Positions 8,574 to 16,813 of a DNA stretch of 64,000 nucleotides are shown here, one piece after another. A model generated the notes under the pieces. That model was not told the origin of the DNA, did no database searches, and saw nothing but the letters and a program-made list of their open reading frames with translations. Positions within the stretch are counted from its first letter, which is position 1; the number at the start of each line of letters is the position of its first letter. The stretch is from Actinomycetes bacterium (GTDB taxonomy: Bacteria > Actinomycetota > Actinomycetes > Actinomycetales > Dermatophilaceae): contig JAKOPT010000043.1 in NCBI GenBank assembly GCA_029778715.1, forward strand, positions 1 through 64,000, written 5' to 3'. The position numbers and the translations under genes are program-made.

Positions 8574-9385
8574 GCGGGCGTCGGGCGCAGTTCCGTCGGC
8601 GGCAGAACTGGATGCGGTGGGCCGTCGTCACCGCCTGCATGGCCTTCTTCGCCCTGCCCATGGTCGCCATGTTCGAATACACGATCCAGGACGTGAGCGG
8701 CGCCCACTACACGACCGCCACCTGGGCGGCCCTGGCCGACGTCACCCACATCTCGACGACCTACCCCGCACTCGCCGAGGGCTTCGTCGCCTCGGTGCTC
8801 CTCGCGGTGCTCACCGTCGTCCTCATGCTCCTCATCCTTGTCCCGACGATGACGTGGGTGCGGCTGCGGCTGCCCGGTTTGACCCGCACGGTCGAGTTCA
8901 TCTGTCTCATCCCGCTGACCGTGCCGGCCATCGTCCTCGTCGTCGGGCTCACCCCGGTCTACGCGTGGGTGTGGTACCTCCTCGGCGCCCAGACCGTGTG
9001 GCTCGCCTTCGCCTACGTCGTCCTCGTCCTGCCCTACGCCTACCGGGCCCTGGACACCGGGCTGCGCGCCATCGACGTCAAAACCCTCTCCGAGGCGGCC
9101 AGATCGCTCGGGGCCAGTTGGTTCCAGGTCATGTGGCGGGTGGTCCTGCCCAACCTGCGCACCGCCGTCTTGTCCGCGTCCTTCCTCGGCGTGGCCCTCG
9201 TCCTTGGTGAGTTCACGATCGCCAGCCTCTTCAGCCGCAAGAACCTCCAGGTCGCCATGGTCGAACTCGGCAAGGCCGATCCCAAGATCTCCATCGCCGT
9301 CGCCTTCCTCGCCCTCGTCTTCGCCTTCGTCGTCCTCTTCGGGTTGTCCTTCGTCGGCACCCGCCGAAAGGGAGCCTCCTCGTGA
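8570..9385 (+). CDS. ABC importer permease, second subunit
   Basis: A 271-aa PotC-like permease with an N-terminal basic stretch, six hydrophobic segments and the EAA loop LSEAARSLGASWFQVMWRVVLPNLR (about residues 170-194). The ATG overlaps the stop of the first permease (ATGA), and its own stop overlaps the ATPase GTG (GTGA). It pairs with the first permease to form the membrane channel. The frame is open far upstream inside the first permease, but that part is out-of-frame shadow sequence. Confidence 0.87.
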   Translation: MSGRRAQFRRRQNWMRWAVVTACMAFFALPMVAMFEYTIQDVSGAHYTTATWAALADVTHISTTYPALAEGFVASVLLAVLTVVLMLLILVPTMTWVRLRLPGLTRTVEFICLIPLTVPAIVLVVGLTPVYAWVWYLLGAQTVWLAFAYVVLVLPYAYRALDTGLRAIDVKTLSEAARSLGASWFQVMWRVVLPNLRTAVLSASFLGVALVLGEFTIASLFSRKNLQVAMVELGKADPKISIAVAFLALVFAFVVLFGLSFVGTRRKGASS

Positions 9386-10482
9386 CCGCCACCACTCCCA
9401 GCCCTCGCAGCGCCGCCGCCACGAGCGGGGTGGCCGTCCACCTCACCGACCTGCGGCGCGTCTACGGCGGGGTCGCCGCCCTCGACGGCCTCACCCTCCA
9501 CATCGAGCCCGGCGAGTTCGTCGCCCTCCTCGGCCCCTCGGGGTGCGGCAAGACGACGGCGCTGCGCTGCCTGGCCGGCCTGGAAGACCCCGACAGCGGC
9601 ACGATCGAGGTCGGCGGGAAGGACGTCACCGGCATACCGACCAACAAACGCGACATGGGGATGGTCTTCCAGGCCTACAGCCTCTTCCCGCACATGACGG
9701 CCCGGCAGAACGTCGAGTTCGGGTTGGAGTTGCGCGGGCAGGACAAGGCGACCCGCCGGGCGCGGGCCGGGGACATGCTCGACCTCGTCGGGCTCCAGCA
9801 GCACGCCGACAAGTTCGCCCACCAGATGTCCGGCGGGCAGCAGCAACGGGTCGCGCTCGCCCGAGCGCTCGCGATCGAGCCGCAGGTTCTCCTCCTCGAC
9901 GAACCCCTCTCCGCCCTCGACGCCAAGGTCCGCACCCAACTACGCGACGAAATCCGGCGCATCCAACTCAACGTCGGCACGACCACCCTGTTCGTCACCC
10001 ACGACCAGGAGGAGGCGCTCGCCGTCGCCGACCGGGTCGGGGTCATGAGCGTGGGCCGCCTCGAGCAACTGGCCGCGCCCGCCGAGTTGTACTCGGCGCC
10101 CCAGACCGCGTTCGTCGCCGATTTCGTCGGGGTCACCAACCGCTTACGGGCCACCGTTTCCGAGGGGTATGCCGCGGTGCTCGGCGGGCGGATCCCGCTC
10201 CTGCCCGGGTCGGCCGGGGACGGCCCCGCCGTCGTCCTGGTGCGCCCCGAGGGCGTGATGCTCGCACCGAAGGGCACCGACGTCGCCGACAGCGACCCCG
10301 GTCTGGCGCACGTCGTGTCGGCGAGTTTCCTTGGTGGGCATGGGCGGGTCATCGTCCGCACCACCGGCGAGGAGAACGTCGCCATCCAGGTCGGCAACAC
10401 CGAGGTCACCCGGTATGCCGCGGGCGACGCGGTCGTGCTTCGTCCGCGCGGGGACGCCGCCCTCGCCGTCGCCGCCTCCTGA
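9382..10482 (+). CDS. ABC importer ATP-binding protein (PotA-like)
   Basis: A 366-aa ATPase with Walker A GPSGCGKTT (about residues 51-59), Q-loop VFQAYSLFPH, signature MSGGQQQR, Walker B VLLLDEP, switch His in FVTHDQ, and a C-terminal TOBE-type regulatory region (VRPEGVML...). The family spans polyamine, iron, sulfate and maltose importers; the paired six-helix permeases and the type of binding protein point to the polyamine/iron/aminophosphonate branch. It is the last gene of a tight four-gene operon and ends against a convergent gene 16 bp away. The Ile of TGIPTNK uses ATA because the GGCATAC word falls there. Confidence 0.9.
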   Translation: MTATTPSPRSAAATSGVAVHLTDLRRVYGGVAALDGLTLHIEPGEFVALLGPSGCGKTTALRCLAGLEDPDSGTIEVGGKDVTGIPTNKRDMGMVFQAYSLFPHMTARQNVEFGLELRGQDKATRRARAGDMLDLVGLQQHADKFAHQMSGGQQQRVALARALAIEPQVLLLDEPLSALDAKVRTQLRDEIRRIQLNVGTTTLFVTHDQEEALAVADRVGVMSVGRLEQLAAPAELYSAPQTAFVADFVGVTNRLRATVSEGYAAVLGGRIPLLPGSAGDGPAVVLVRPEGVMLAPKGTDVADSDPGLAHVVSASFLGGHGRVIVRTTGEENVAIQVGNTEVTRYAAGDAVVLRPRGDAALAVAAS

Positions 10483-10502
10483 CCAGCGGCATACCGGGTC
10501 AG
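10479..10502. terminator. Short palindrome spanning two convergent stop codons
   Basis: CTGACC (10479-10484) and GGTCAG (10497-10502) pair around a 12-nt centre that contains a GGCATAC word. Both convergent genes end within it. A 6-bp stem is weak, so termination is only suggested. Confidence 0.3.
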
Positions 10503-11731
10503 CGCATATTGCCCGTGTGTCCTAGGGAGAACCGGCCCGGCTGCGGCCAGACGATGAGCCCGTGCGAGCCGGCGTCGGTCTTGATCCGCTGCTTGAGCGC
10601 ACCGGTGGCGGTGTCGAAGACGTAGACCTCGGCGTGGTAGCGCCCCGAGAGCCACAACTCGGACCCGTCGACGGTGACCCCACCCATGTCCGGCGAGCCC
10701 CCGTCGGGGATGACCCATTTGCCGAGAATCGCCAGCGTCGAGGCGTCGAGGACGGTCACCGAACCCTCGTCCCGGTTGGCGACGAACAGCCGCTTGGCGT
10801 CCCGGCTCGGGTAGACCGAGTGCGCACCCTTGCCGGTCTGGATGAACTTGACGTAACCCAGGGTCGCGGCGTCGATGACCCACACCCCGTTGCGGAGCAT
10901 GTCGGCGACGACGAAGCGGGTGCCGTCCGGGGTGAGTCGCACGTCCTGGGGCATGGCCGAGGAGCCGCGGCGCAGGTTGCGCTGGGGCAGGCTGGAGTGC
11001 CATGCCTCCTCGGGGCTGGTGGCGCCCTCGGTGGAGATCGCGTTGAGGTCGATGGTCTTGAGGAGTTTGGTGGCGTGCTTGTCGATGACGAGTAGGTTGC
11101 CGCTGAACTCGCAGGAGGCGACGAAGAAGTTGAGGTCTTTGTCGTAGTCGGAGTGGTTGACCCCGCCACAGGGCACGTCGAGGGAGTGGTCGACGGCGAA
11201 GGTGTGCGGGTCGACGGCGTCGATCCGGCTGAGGCGTTCGGCCATGACGAGCGCGAAGGCGCCGTCGGGGGTGAAGTAGAGGTTGTAGGGGTCCTCGACG
11301 GGGATCTTCTTCCCCGGTTTGCCGGTCGCCGGGTCGATGGGGAGCAGGTCGTTGCCCTGGGTGTCGTTGACGTAGAGGGTCTTGAGGTCCCAACTCGGGA
11401 CGACGTGCTGCGGGTCCTTGCCCGAGGGGAACCGGTCGACGATCTGGTAGGTCTTGGGGTCGATGACCTGGACCGTGTTGCTCAGCGTGTTGGGGACGTA
11501 GACCAGCGACTTGTGGCCCTTGACGACGTCGGCGATGTCGCTGGGGGTGGCGTGCCCGTAGACGTTGAGGGTCGTCGGGCTCGGTGAGGGCGAGGGGCTG
11601 GCCGAGTGGGTGGGGGTGGCGGAGGCGCTGCCCGAGACGGCCGGGGTGCCGCCGCCGCAGGCGGCCGAGCCGGCGACGACGACAGCAGCACAGGCGAGGG
11701 CGAGCAGGCGGGTCGGGCGGGGGCGAGGCAC
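10499..11731 (-). CDS. YncE-like beta-propeller lipoprotein
   Basis: A 410-aa exported lipoprotein: basic N-terminus, hydrophobic core and lipobox GSAAC (Cys25), then a Ser/Pro/Thr spacer. The body has repeated segments of about 40 residues typical of YVTN/YncE propellers (VYVPNTLSNTVQVIDPKT, LYVNDTQGNDLLPIDPAT, LFVANRDEGSVTVLDAST, LSGRYHAEVYVFDTATG). It contains HSDYDKD and a Met/Gln-rich stretch near the middle. No catalytic residues are evident; binding or scaffolding at the cell surface is likely. The start has GGGAGAA upstream. It faces the ABC operon and lies 59 bp downstream of the deacetylase-like gene on the same strand, probably co-transcribed. Confidence 0.8.
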   Translation of the reverse strand: MPRPRPTRLLALACAAVVVAGSAACGGGTPAVSGSASATPTHSASPSPSPSPTTLNVYGHATPSDIADVVKGHKSLVYVPNTLSNTVQVIDPKTYQIVDRFPSGKDPQHVVPSWDLKTLYVNDTQGNDLLPIDPATGKPGKKIPVEDPYNLYFTPDGAFALVMAERLSRIDAVDPHTFAVDHSLDVPCGGVNHSDYDKDLNFFVASCEFSGNLLVIDKHATKLLKTIDLNAISTEGATSPEEAWHSSLPQRNLRRGSSAMPQDVRLTPDGTRFVVADMLRNGVWVIDAATLGYVKFIQTGKGAHSVYPSRDAKRLFVANRDEGSVTVLDASTLAILGKWVIPDGGSPDMGGVTVDGSELWLSGRYHAEVYVFDTATGALKQRIKTDAGSHGLIVWPQPGRFSLGHTGNMR

Positions 11732-11790
11732 GGTTCTCCCAAGGTGGTCGAGGGTGGTCGGGCTGGCGCGCCCGGGATGCCGGTGGCTGG

Positions 11791-12621
11791 TCAGTCCCGC
11801 AGCAGGGTCGACAACGTGACCGGCGCCAGCCCTGCCTGGGTCAACCCCTTCAGTATGCCGGGGAGCGCGGTGACGGTGCCGGCGTGCCCCAGGTGGAGTG
11901 AGACGATCGAGCCCGGTTTGACGGCGGCCAGGGCGCGGGTGCGGACGAGGTCGGCCCCCGGGTCGCGGAAGTCCTCAGGGTCGACGTCGTAGGAGATGCA
12001 CGGCCCGTACCCCAACTCGACGGCGGCGGCCCGGATGATGTCGTTGCTGTGGTCGGTGCCCGAGGGCCGGAACCACAGGCCGGGCGACCCGAGGGTCGCG
12101 GTGAGGATGTCGCGGCCCTGCTGGATCTCCTGGTGGGCGGTCGCAGCGTCGAGGGTGAGCATCGACAGGTGGTGGAAGGTGTGGTTGCCGACCTCGTGCC
12201 CGGCGGCATGGACGGCCTTGACCTGGCTCGGGTCCTGGGCCACCCATTGCCCGACGGCGAACACGGTCGCGGGCGCGTTGGCGGCGGCAAGCGCGTCGAG
12301 GACGCCGCGGGTGATGTCCGCCGTGCCGGCACCGTGGAAGGTGAGGGCCACTTCCTGGCGGGTGCGGGGGCCGTGGGCGATGTCGGGCCCGGGGGTGCGC
12401 GCGATGCTCGGTATGCCGCTGGGCTGGCTTGCGCTCGCCGCCGGCGAGCCGCTTGTCGGGGATGCGGTAGGGGCCCCGGTCGACGGGGCCGCCGAGCCCG
12501 ACCCCGTCGCTGAGGACGCGGGCGTGGGCGCACCGGAGGAGCAGCCGGCGAGCGCCCCGGCAGCAACGGCCCCGCCGAGCCCGAGGAGGGCGCGACGCGA
12601 CGGGGTGGGTGCGGCATACAT
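11791..12621 (-). CDS. Polysaccharide deacetylase-like lipoprotein with altered motif 1
   Basis: A 276-aa protein. The start MYAAPTPSRRALLG gives a twin-arginine-type signal with lipobox LAGC (Cys27) and a long Ala/Ser/Pro/Thr spacer. The NodB fold follows: motif 1 reads ALTFHGAG, where active family members have TFDDG, so both motif-1 aspartates are absent; motif 2 NHTFHH is kept; motif 3 WFRPSG is close to RPPxG; motif 4 SLHLGH is kept. Activity on peptidoglycan or other N-acetylated glycans is therefore uncertain. The frame is open much further upstream, but that part lies antisense to PNP. It is divergent from PNP across about 48 bp and adjacent to the propeller lipoprotein. Confidence 0.8.
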   Translation of the reverse strand: MYAAPTPSRRALLGLGGAVAAGALAGCSSGAPTPASSATGSGSAAPSTGAPTASPTSGSPAASASQPSGIPSIARTPGPDIAHGPRTRQEVALTFHGAGTADITRGVLDALAAANAPATVFAVGQWVAQDPSQVKAVHAAGHEVGNHTFHHLSMLTLDAATAHQEIQQGRDILTATLGSPGLWFRPSGTDHSNDIIRAAAVELGYGPCISYDVDPEDFRDPGADLVRTRALAAVKPGSIVSLHLGHAGTVTALPGILKGLTQAGLAPVTLSTLLRD

Positions 12622-12657
12622 CGGCGTCAGTGTGCCACGGCGACCCGAAAGGCCCCC

Positions 12658-12663
12658 TACGCT
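12658..12663 (+). promoter_or_regulatory. -10 element TACGCT, leaderless start of PNP
   Basis: TACGCT-GGCGGG-GTG: 6 nt between hexamer and start codon. The string TACGCTGGCGGGGTGAGC occurs identically at the RDD gene start (27405-27422). Confidence 0.5.
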
Positions 12664-12669
12664 GGCGGG

Positions 12670-13506
12670 GTGAGCGCGAATCCTGCCTACAACCTGTCCG
12701 ATCCCGGCACCGACCCGTTCGCCGTCGCCGAGGCCGCCGCGGCGGTGATCCGCGAGCGCACGGAGGGGGCGCCGCATACCGTGGCCCTCGTGCTCGGCTC
12801 GGGGTGGGGGCAGACCGGCGACCTCATCGGCGAGACCATGGTGCGCATCGACAACACCGACGTGCCCGGGTTCGGCGCCGCGGCGGTGGCCGGGCATTCG
12901 GGGGTGATGCGCTCGGTGGCCATCGGCGACAGCGGCCGCCGGGCCCTGGTCTACGGCACCCGGACGCACTTCTACGAGGGACGCGGGGTCCGCGCGGTCG
13001 TCCACGGGGTGCGGACCGCGGCGGCCCTGGGGTGCACGACCATCGTCATCACGAACGGGTGCGGCGGGTTGCGCCCCGAGTGGGCCCCGGGCACGCCGGT
13101 CCTCATCCGCGACCACATCAACTTGACCGCCCACTCCCCCATCGAGGGCGCGAACTTCGTCGACCTCACCGATGTCTACTCGCCGCGGCTGCGCGCCCTG
13201 GCCCGCGAGGTCGATCCCGACCTCGACGAGGGGGTCTACGTCCAGTTCCGTGGGCCGCATTACGAGACCCCGGCCGAGGTGCGGATGGCTGCCATCCTCG
13301 GCGGTGACCTCGTCGGCATGTCGACCACCCTGGAGGCGATCGCGGCCCGGCAGAGCGGGTTGGAGGTGCTCGGCATTTCGCTGGTGACCAACCCGGCGGC
13401 CGGGATTTCGGCGACCCCGCTCAACCACGAAGAGGTCCTCGATGCGGGCCGGGCGGCGGCGGAGCGCAGTTCGCGGTTGCTCGCGGCCGTGGTGAGCAGG
13501 CTCTGA
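12670..13506 (+). CDS. Purine-nucleoside phosphorylase (trimeric type)
   Basis: A 278-aa PNP. Visible motifs: LVLGSGWGQ (phosphate loop), VAGHSG, THFYEGRG, ITNGCGGL, VQFRGPHYETPAEVR and GISLVTNPAAG, which together line the phosphate, ribose and purine pockets of low-molecular-mass trimeric PNPs. It cleaves (deoxy)inosine and (deoxy)guanosine with phosphate to base plus (deoxy)ribose 1-phosphate. The GTG start is leaderless by the upstream -10. The next gene, a phosphosugar mutase, starts one base inside this stop (TGATG), so the sugar 1-phosphate can be passed straight on to the 5-phosphate. Confidence 0.92.
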   Translation: MSANPAYNLSDPGTDPFAVAEAAAAVIRERTEGAPHTVALVLGSGWGQTGDLIGETMVRIDNTDVPGFGAAAVAGHSGVMRSVAIGDSGRRALVYGTRTHFYEGRGVRAVVHGVRTAAALGCTTIVITNGCGGLRPEWAPGTPVLIRDHINLTAHSPIEGANFVDLTDVYSPRLRALAREVDPDLDEGVYVQFRGPHYETPAEVRMAAILGGDLVGMSTTLEAIAARQSGLEVLGISLVTNPAAGISATPLNHEEVLDAGRAAAERSSRLLAAVVSRL

Positions 13507-15167
13507 TGGGCATCGACCTGGCCGGGCTGCTCGCCGCGGCGCGGGCCTGGGCGGCCGACGACCCGGACCCGGTGACCCAGGCCGAGTTGACCGAGGTGGT
13601 GGGGCGGGCCCAGGCCGGCGATGACGCCGCGGCCGCCGATCTCGCCGACCGCATGTCGGGACTGCTGGAGTTCGGCACTGCGGGGCTCCGGGGAGCGTTG
13701 GGGGCCGGGCCCCACCGGATGAACCGCTCGGTGGTCATTCGCGCGGCAGCCGGGCTCACGGCATACCTGAAAACCGAGCGCGAGGCGCCGTTCGTCGTCG
13801 TCGGCTACGACGCCCGGGTCAACTCCGAGGTGTTCGCCCGCGACACCTGCGCGGTCGTCGTCGGGGCGGGCGGGCGCGCCGCGCTCCTGCCGCGGACCCT
13901 CCCCACCCCGGTCTTGGCATATGCCGTGCGCCTCCTCGGCGCCGACGCGGGGGTCATGGTGACAGCCAGTCACAACCCGCCGCAGGACAACGGGTACAAG
14001 GTGTATGTCGGCGACGGTTCGCAGATCGTGCCGCCCGTCGACGCCCTCATCGCCGCGCAGATCGCCGGGGTGCGGGCCGTGGCCGACGTGCCGCGCGCCG
14101 ACGCGGGCTGGGAAATCGTCGACGAGTCGGTCATCGCGTCCTACGTGCGCGACGCCGCGGCGGTCGTCGCGCCCGACTCGCCGCGGGACCTGACCGTGGT
14201 CCACACGGCGATGCACGGGGTCGGCACCGAGACGGTGCGGGCGGCGTTCGCCGCGGCCGGGTTCGCCGAGCCGCTCTGGGTGAGCGCTCAGGCCGAGCCG
14301 GACCCGGCATTCCCGACCGTGTCCTTCCCCAATCCCGAGGAGCCGGGCGCGATGGACCTCGCGCTGGAACTCGCCGAGCAGACCGGCCCGGACCTGGTCA
14401 TCGCCAACGACCCGGACGCCGACCGGTGCGCCGCCGCGGTCGCCGGCCCGGGCGGGTGGCGGATGCTGCGCGGCGACGAGGTGGGCGCCCTGCTCGGCTC
14501 GCACGTGCTGGAGCGAGGGGTCGCCACCGGTGGGGTGCTCGCCAACTCGATCGTGTCCTCGAGGCTGCTCTCGGCGATGGCGGGCGCGGCCGGAGTGGCC
14601 CACGAGGAGACGCTCACCGGGTTCAAGTGGATCGGGCGGGTGCCCGGGCTCGCCTACGGCTACGAGGAAGCGCTCGGCTATTGCGTCGACCCGCACCACG
14701 TCAAGGACAAGGACGGGGTGAGCGCGGCGCTGTTGCTGGCCGAGTTGGCCGCGACCCTCAAGGCGTCCGGGCGCGGGTTGCTCGACCGGCTCGACGAGTT
14801 GGCGCACGCTCACGGGGTCTATGCGACGGACGCCTTCTCGGTGCGGGTCGCCGACCTCGCGCTCATCGACGTCGTCATGGCCCGGCTGCGCACCGCTCCC
14901 CCGGAGTCGGTGGCCGGGGTGCCGGTGGCTCGCCTCGACGACCTGTCGCTGGGTGCCGGGGGGTTGCCGCCCACCGAGGGGCTGCGCTGGTACCTCGCCG
15001 ACGACACCCGCATCATCGTGCGCCCCTCCGGCACCGAGCCCAAACTCAAGGTCTACCTCGAGGTCATCGAACCCGTGACGGGCGGCGACCTGCGCGGGGC
15101 CCGGGAGCGGGCGGCAGGCCGGCTGGCCGCGGTGCGGACGGCATACGAGGACCTCACCCGGCTGTGA
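13506..15167 (+). CDS. Phosphosugar mutase of the PGM/PMM family (possible phosphopentomutase role)
   Basis: A 553-aa alpha-D-phosphohexomutase. Key motifs: active-site serine loop TASHNPPQDNGYK (about residues 153-165), metal loop DPDADR (about 304-309), sugar-specificity loop GYEEALGY and phosphate loop RPSGTEPK near the C-terminus. These are the features of the PGM2-like branch, some of whose members act on pentose phosphates. Translational coupling to PNP and the deoC/ALDH genes downstream argue that it interconverts (deoxy)ribose 1- and 5-phosphate, replacing DeoB, which is not seen here. Glucose or mannose phosphate activity cannot be excluded. Its last bases overlap a convergent small gene. 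Confidence 0.85.
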   Translation: MGIDLAGLLAAARAWAADDPDPVTQAELTEVVGRAQAGDDAAAADLADRMSGLLEFGTAGLRGALGAGPHRMNRSVVIRAAAGLTAYLKTEREAPFVVVGYDARVNSEVFARDTCAVVVGAGGRAALLPRTLPTPVLAYAVRLLGADAGVMVTASHNPPQDNGYKVYVGDGSQIVPPVDALIAAQIAGVRAVADVPRADAGWEIVDESVIASYVRDAAAVVAPDSPRDLTVVHTAMHGVGTETVRAAFAAAGFAEPLWVSAQAEPDPAFPTVSFPNPEEPGAMDLALELAEQTGPDLVIANDPDADRCAAAVAGPGGWRMLRGDEVGALLGSHVLERGVATGGVLANSIVSSRLLSAMAGAAGVAHEETLTGFKWIGRVPGLAYGYEEALGYCVDPHHVKDKDGVSAALLLAELAATLKASGRGLLDRLDELAHAHGVYATDAFSVRVADLALIDVVMARLRTAPPESVAGVPVARLDDLSLGAGGLPPTEGLRWYLADDTRIIVRPSGTEPKLKVYLEVIEPVTGGDLRGARERAAGRLAAVRTAYEDLTRL

Positions 15168-15378
15168 GGACCGCGGCCCGGTGCTGCCGGCGGTGGGTGC
15201 GCCAGCCGAGGACGCCGGCAACCAGGGTGAGGACGAGCAGGACATAGCCGAGCGGGACGAGGTAGAAGGGCTCGACCAGGGTGCCGTCGGCCGCCAGGTG
15301 GGTGGCGTTTGCGTAGACCACCTGGGTGACGGCGAGGGCGAGGGCGCTGATGGCGGCGGTGAGAGTCCAACGGTTCAT
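15154..15378 (-). CDS. Small two-helix membrane protein (74 aa)
   Basis: MNRWTLTAAISALALAVTQVVYANATHLAADG gives one hydrophobic helix with a short extracytoplasmic loop. A second helix (FYLVPLGYVLLVLTLVAGVLG) and a basic tail RTHRRQHR follow. No domain is recognised. The ATG at 15378 is chosen because TAGCGT lies exactly 7 nt upstream and because the longer frame adds low-complexity sequence only. Its stop lies inside the convergent mutase gene (14-bp overlap). The His-rich basic tail should be cytoplasmic by the positive-inside rule. Confidence 0.6.
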   Translation of the reverse strand: MNRWTLTAAISALALAVTQVVYANATHLAADGTLVEPFYLVPLGYVLLVLTLVAGVLGWRTHRRQHRAAVLTAG

Positions 15379-15385
15379 GCTGCTC

Positions 15386-15460
15386 ACGCTAGGTCGGCGC
15401 CCCTGGAGCCCGTGGGGATGCGGGGTGAGGGAATCGTGAAGACCGGCGGCGCGGCATACT
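15386..15460. promoter_or_regulatory. Divergent leaderless promoters: small membrane gene (-) and ceramidase-like gene (+)
   Basis: On the minus strand TAGCGT (plus 15386-15391) lies 7 nt from the ATG at 15378. On the plus strand CATACT (15455-15460) lies 7 nt from the GTG at 15468. This second hexamer is part of a GGCATAC word (15453-15459). Confidence 0.4.
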
Positions 15461-15467
15461 CGCTGGT

Positions 15468-16274
15468 GTGACGCTGCCTGCCCGTGACTGGCGACCATTC
15501 GCGGCGACCGCCCTCGTGGCTGTCGTCGGGATGGGCGCGCTCTTGGCCGCCGTCCGGTGGGGGTGGCTCGGCCCGGACGTCGGGCGCGGCGACGGGTTCT
15601 GCGAGGCCGCCGGTGACGGCTGGGTCAAGCAGCCGGCCAACAGTTGGTCCAACCTCGCGTTCGTCGTCGCCGGGCTCGCCATCGGGTGGCGGGCCGGCCG
15701 GCCCGACGGCAGGTTCGCGGCGACACCCCGGCTCACCACGGCATACGCGATCGCCGTCACCATCCTCGGCCCGGCGAGTATGGCGATGCACGCGACCCAG
15801 AGCGATCTCGGCGGACGCCTCGACTTGTTTTCGATGTATCTCCTGGCCGGGTTCGCCTTCTCCTACGCCCTCATGCGGGTGCGGCGCGCCGGGATGGGCA
15901 CCTTCGCTTTCGCGTATGCCGCGTGCCTGATCGCCGGCGAGGTCGTCGAGAACCTCGACTGGTCGGTGCCCGTGGTCCACAACGGTGCCGATCTCGCGTT
16001 CGCAGTCATGCTCATCGGCGCCGTGACCCTTGAGGGAGTCCTCATCGCGCGCCGAGACTCGTTGCGGGACACCCGCTTTGGGTATGCCGCGGTCGCCACT
16101 TTGCTGCTCGCGTTCGGCATCTGGAACCTCGCCCAGACGGGCCGGATCTGGTGCCAGCCGGCCTCCCTGCTCCAGGGGCACGCGGCCTGGCACACCCTCG
16201 ACGCGGTCGCGGCATACTTGCTCTATCGGTATTGGGCGAGCGAGACGGCCCCCACCAGCGGCGATTCGAGGTAA
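15468..16274 (+). CDS. Ceramidase-family (CREST superfamily) membrane hydrolase
   Basis: A 268-aa protein with about seven hydrophobic segments. The motifs of the alkaline-ceramidase/CREST fold are visible: acidic and Cys-containing FCEA, then KQPANSWSNLAFV (usual E/QPxNxxSN), GPASMAMHATQSDLGGRLDLFSMYL with the metal-ligand His and the Asp-Ser pair, and a C-terminal GHAAWHTLDA carrying two further His. Members are zinc-dependent intramembrane hydrolases acting on ceramide-like amides or other lipids; the substrate in an actinobacterium is unknown. The stop codon lies in the left arm of a family A inverted repeat, so the final GDSR residues come partly from that element. Confidence 0.75.
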   Translation: MTLPARDWRPFAATALVAVVGMGALLAAVRWGWLGPDVGRGDGFCEAAGDGWVKQPANSWSNLAFVVAGLAIGWRAGRPDGRFAATPRLTTAYAIAVTILGPASMAMHATQSDLGGRLDLFSMYLLAGFAFSYALMRVRRAGMGTFAFAYAACLIAGEVVENLDWSVPVVHNGADLAFAVMLIGAVTLEGVLIARRDSLRDTRFGYAAVATLLLAFGIWNLAQTGRIWCQPASLLQGHAAWHTLDAVAAYLLYRYWASETAPTSGDSR

Positions 16275-16310
16275 TAACGCGCGGATTCCGCGGCGTTTTT
16301 ACCTCGAATC
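16263..16310. terminator. Family A inverted repeat, copy 1
   Basis: Arms 16263-16280 and 16293-16310 (GATTCGAGGTAAtAACGC against its complement, one mismatch) with a 12-nt centre containing GGATTCC. The left arm supplies the stop of the upstream gene. Near-identical copies lie at 35272-35317 and 53027-53076. Confidence 0.65.
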
Positions 16311-16324
16311 GGAAGGAGACGCCA

Positions 16325-16759
16325 ATGAATCCCTACACCCTCATCGCCGGCCTGCTCACCCTGGCCACGGCAGTGTCCGGCGTCCTCGTCGGCGCCAAGG
16401 TGGTGCCCTGGCCGGTCGTGGCCGTCGCGGGCGTGCTCGCCGGCGGGTGGTGGGTGCTCGGTCGCCAACTGCTCCCCGAGGCGTATGCCGCCCACGAACA
16501 GGGACGCCGCACCGACCGCGACCAGCGCGACGCCGACCGGGCCAACCGGCGTGAGGCTCGCTCGGCCCGGCAAACAAACCCGAACGCCGTCGGCACCGAC
16601 GCCGAGCGACCCCGCCACGCCCTCGCCTGGATGTTCACGCTCATCACCGTCCTCACCGCGATCATCGTCGGCTCGACCGGGATGCCCGAATGGCTGGTCG
16701 CCGTGCCCGCGGTCTGCACCGGCTTTGCCTGGGCCTTTGGTGACCGCCTCCGCCGGTGA
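16325..16759 (+). CDS. Hypothetical membrane protein (144 aa)
   Basis: Strong ribosome site GGAAGGAG 6 nt before the ATG, directly after the family A hairpin. Two hydrophobic helices at the N-terminus (LIAGLLTLATAVSGVLVGAKVV; VVAVAGVLAGGWWVLG), a long charged middle (HEQGRRTDRDQRDADRANRREARS) that may form a helix or coiled coil, then two hydrophobic helices at the C-terminus. No known domain was recognised. The frame is open upstream into the ceramidase gene, but only the part after the ribosome site is credible. It may be transcribed with deoC downstream, although deoC has its own promoter-like hexamer. Confidence 0.65.
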   Translation: MNPYTLIAGLLTLATAVSGVLVGAKVVPWPVVAVAGVLAGGWWVLGRQLLPEAYAAHEQGRRTDRDQRDADRANRREARSARQTNPNAVGTDAERPRHALAWMFTLITVLTAIIVGSTGMPEWLVAVPAVCTGFAWAFGDRLRR

Positions 16760-16801
16760 GCCTGCCCTGCGGCGGAACCGGGCGGGGCCCCGGGCCGCCG
16801 C

Positions 16802-16807
16802 TAGACT
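16802..16807 (+). promoter_or_regulatory. -10 element TAGACT, leaderless start of deoC
   Basis: TAGACT-CGCCGG-GTG: 6 nt between the hexamer and the start codon at 16814. Confidence 0.45.
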
Positions 16808-16813
16808 CGCCGG

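Noticed and set aside
15154-15498. Longer version (114 aa) of the two-helix membrane protein
   Set aside because: The extra N-terminus overlaps the divergent promoter region and lacks hydrophobic or conserved character; the ATG at 15378 has its own -10.
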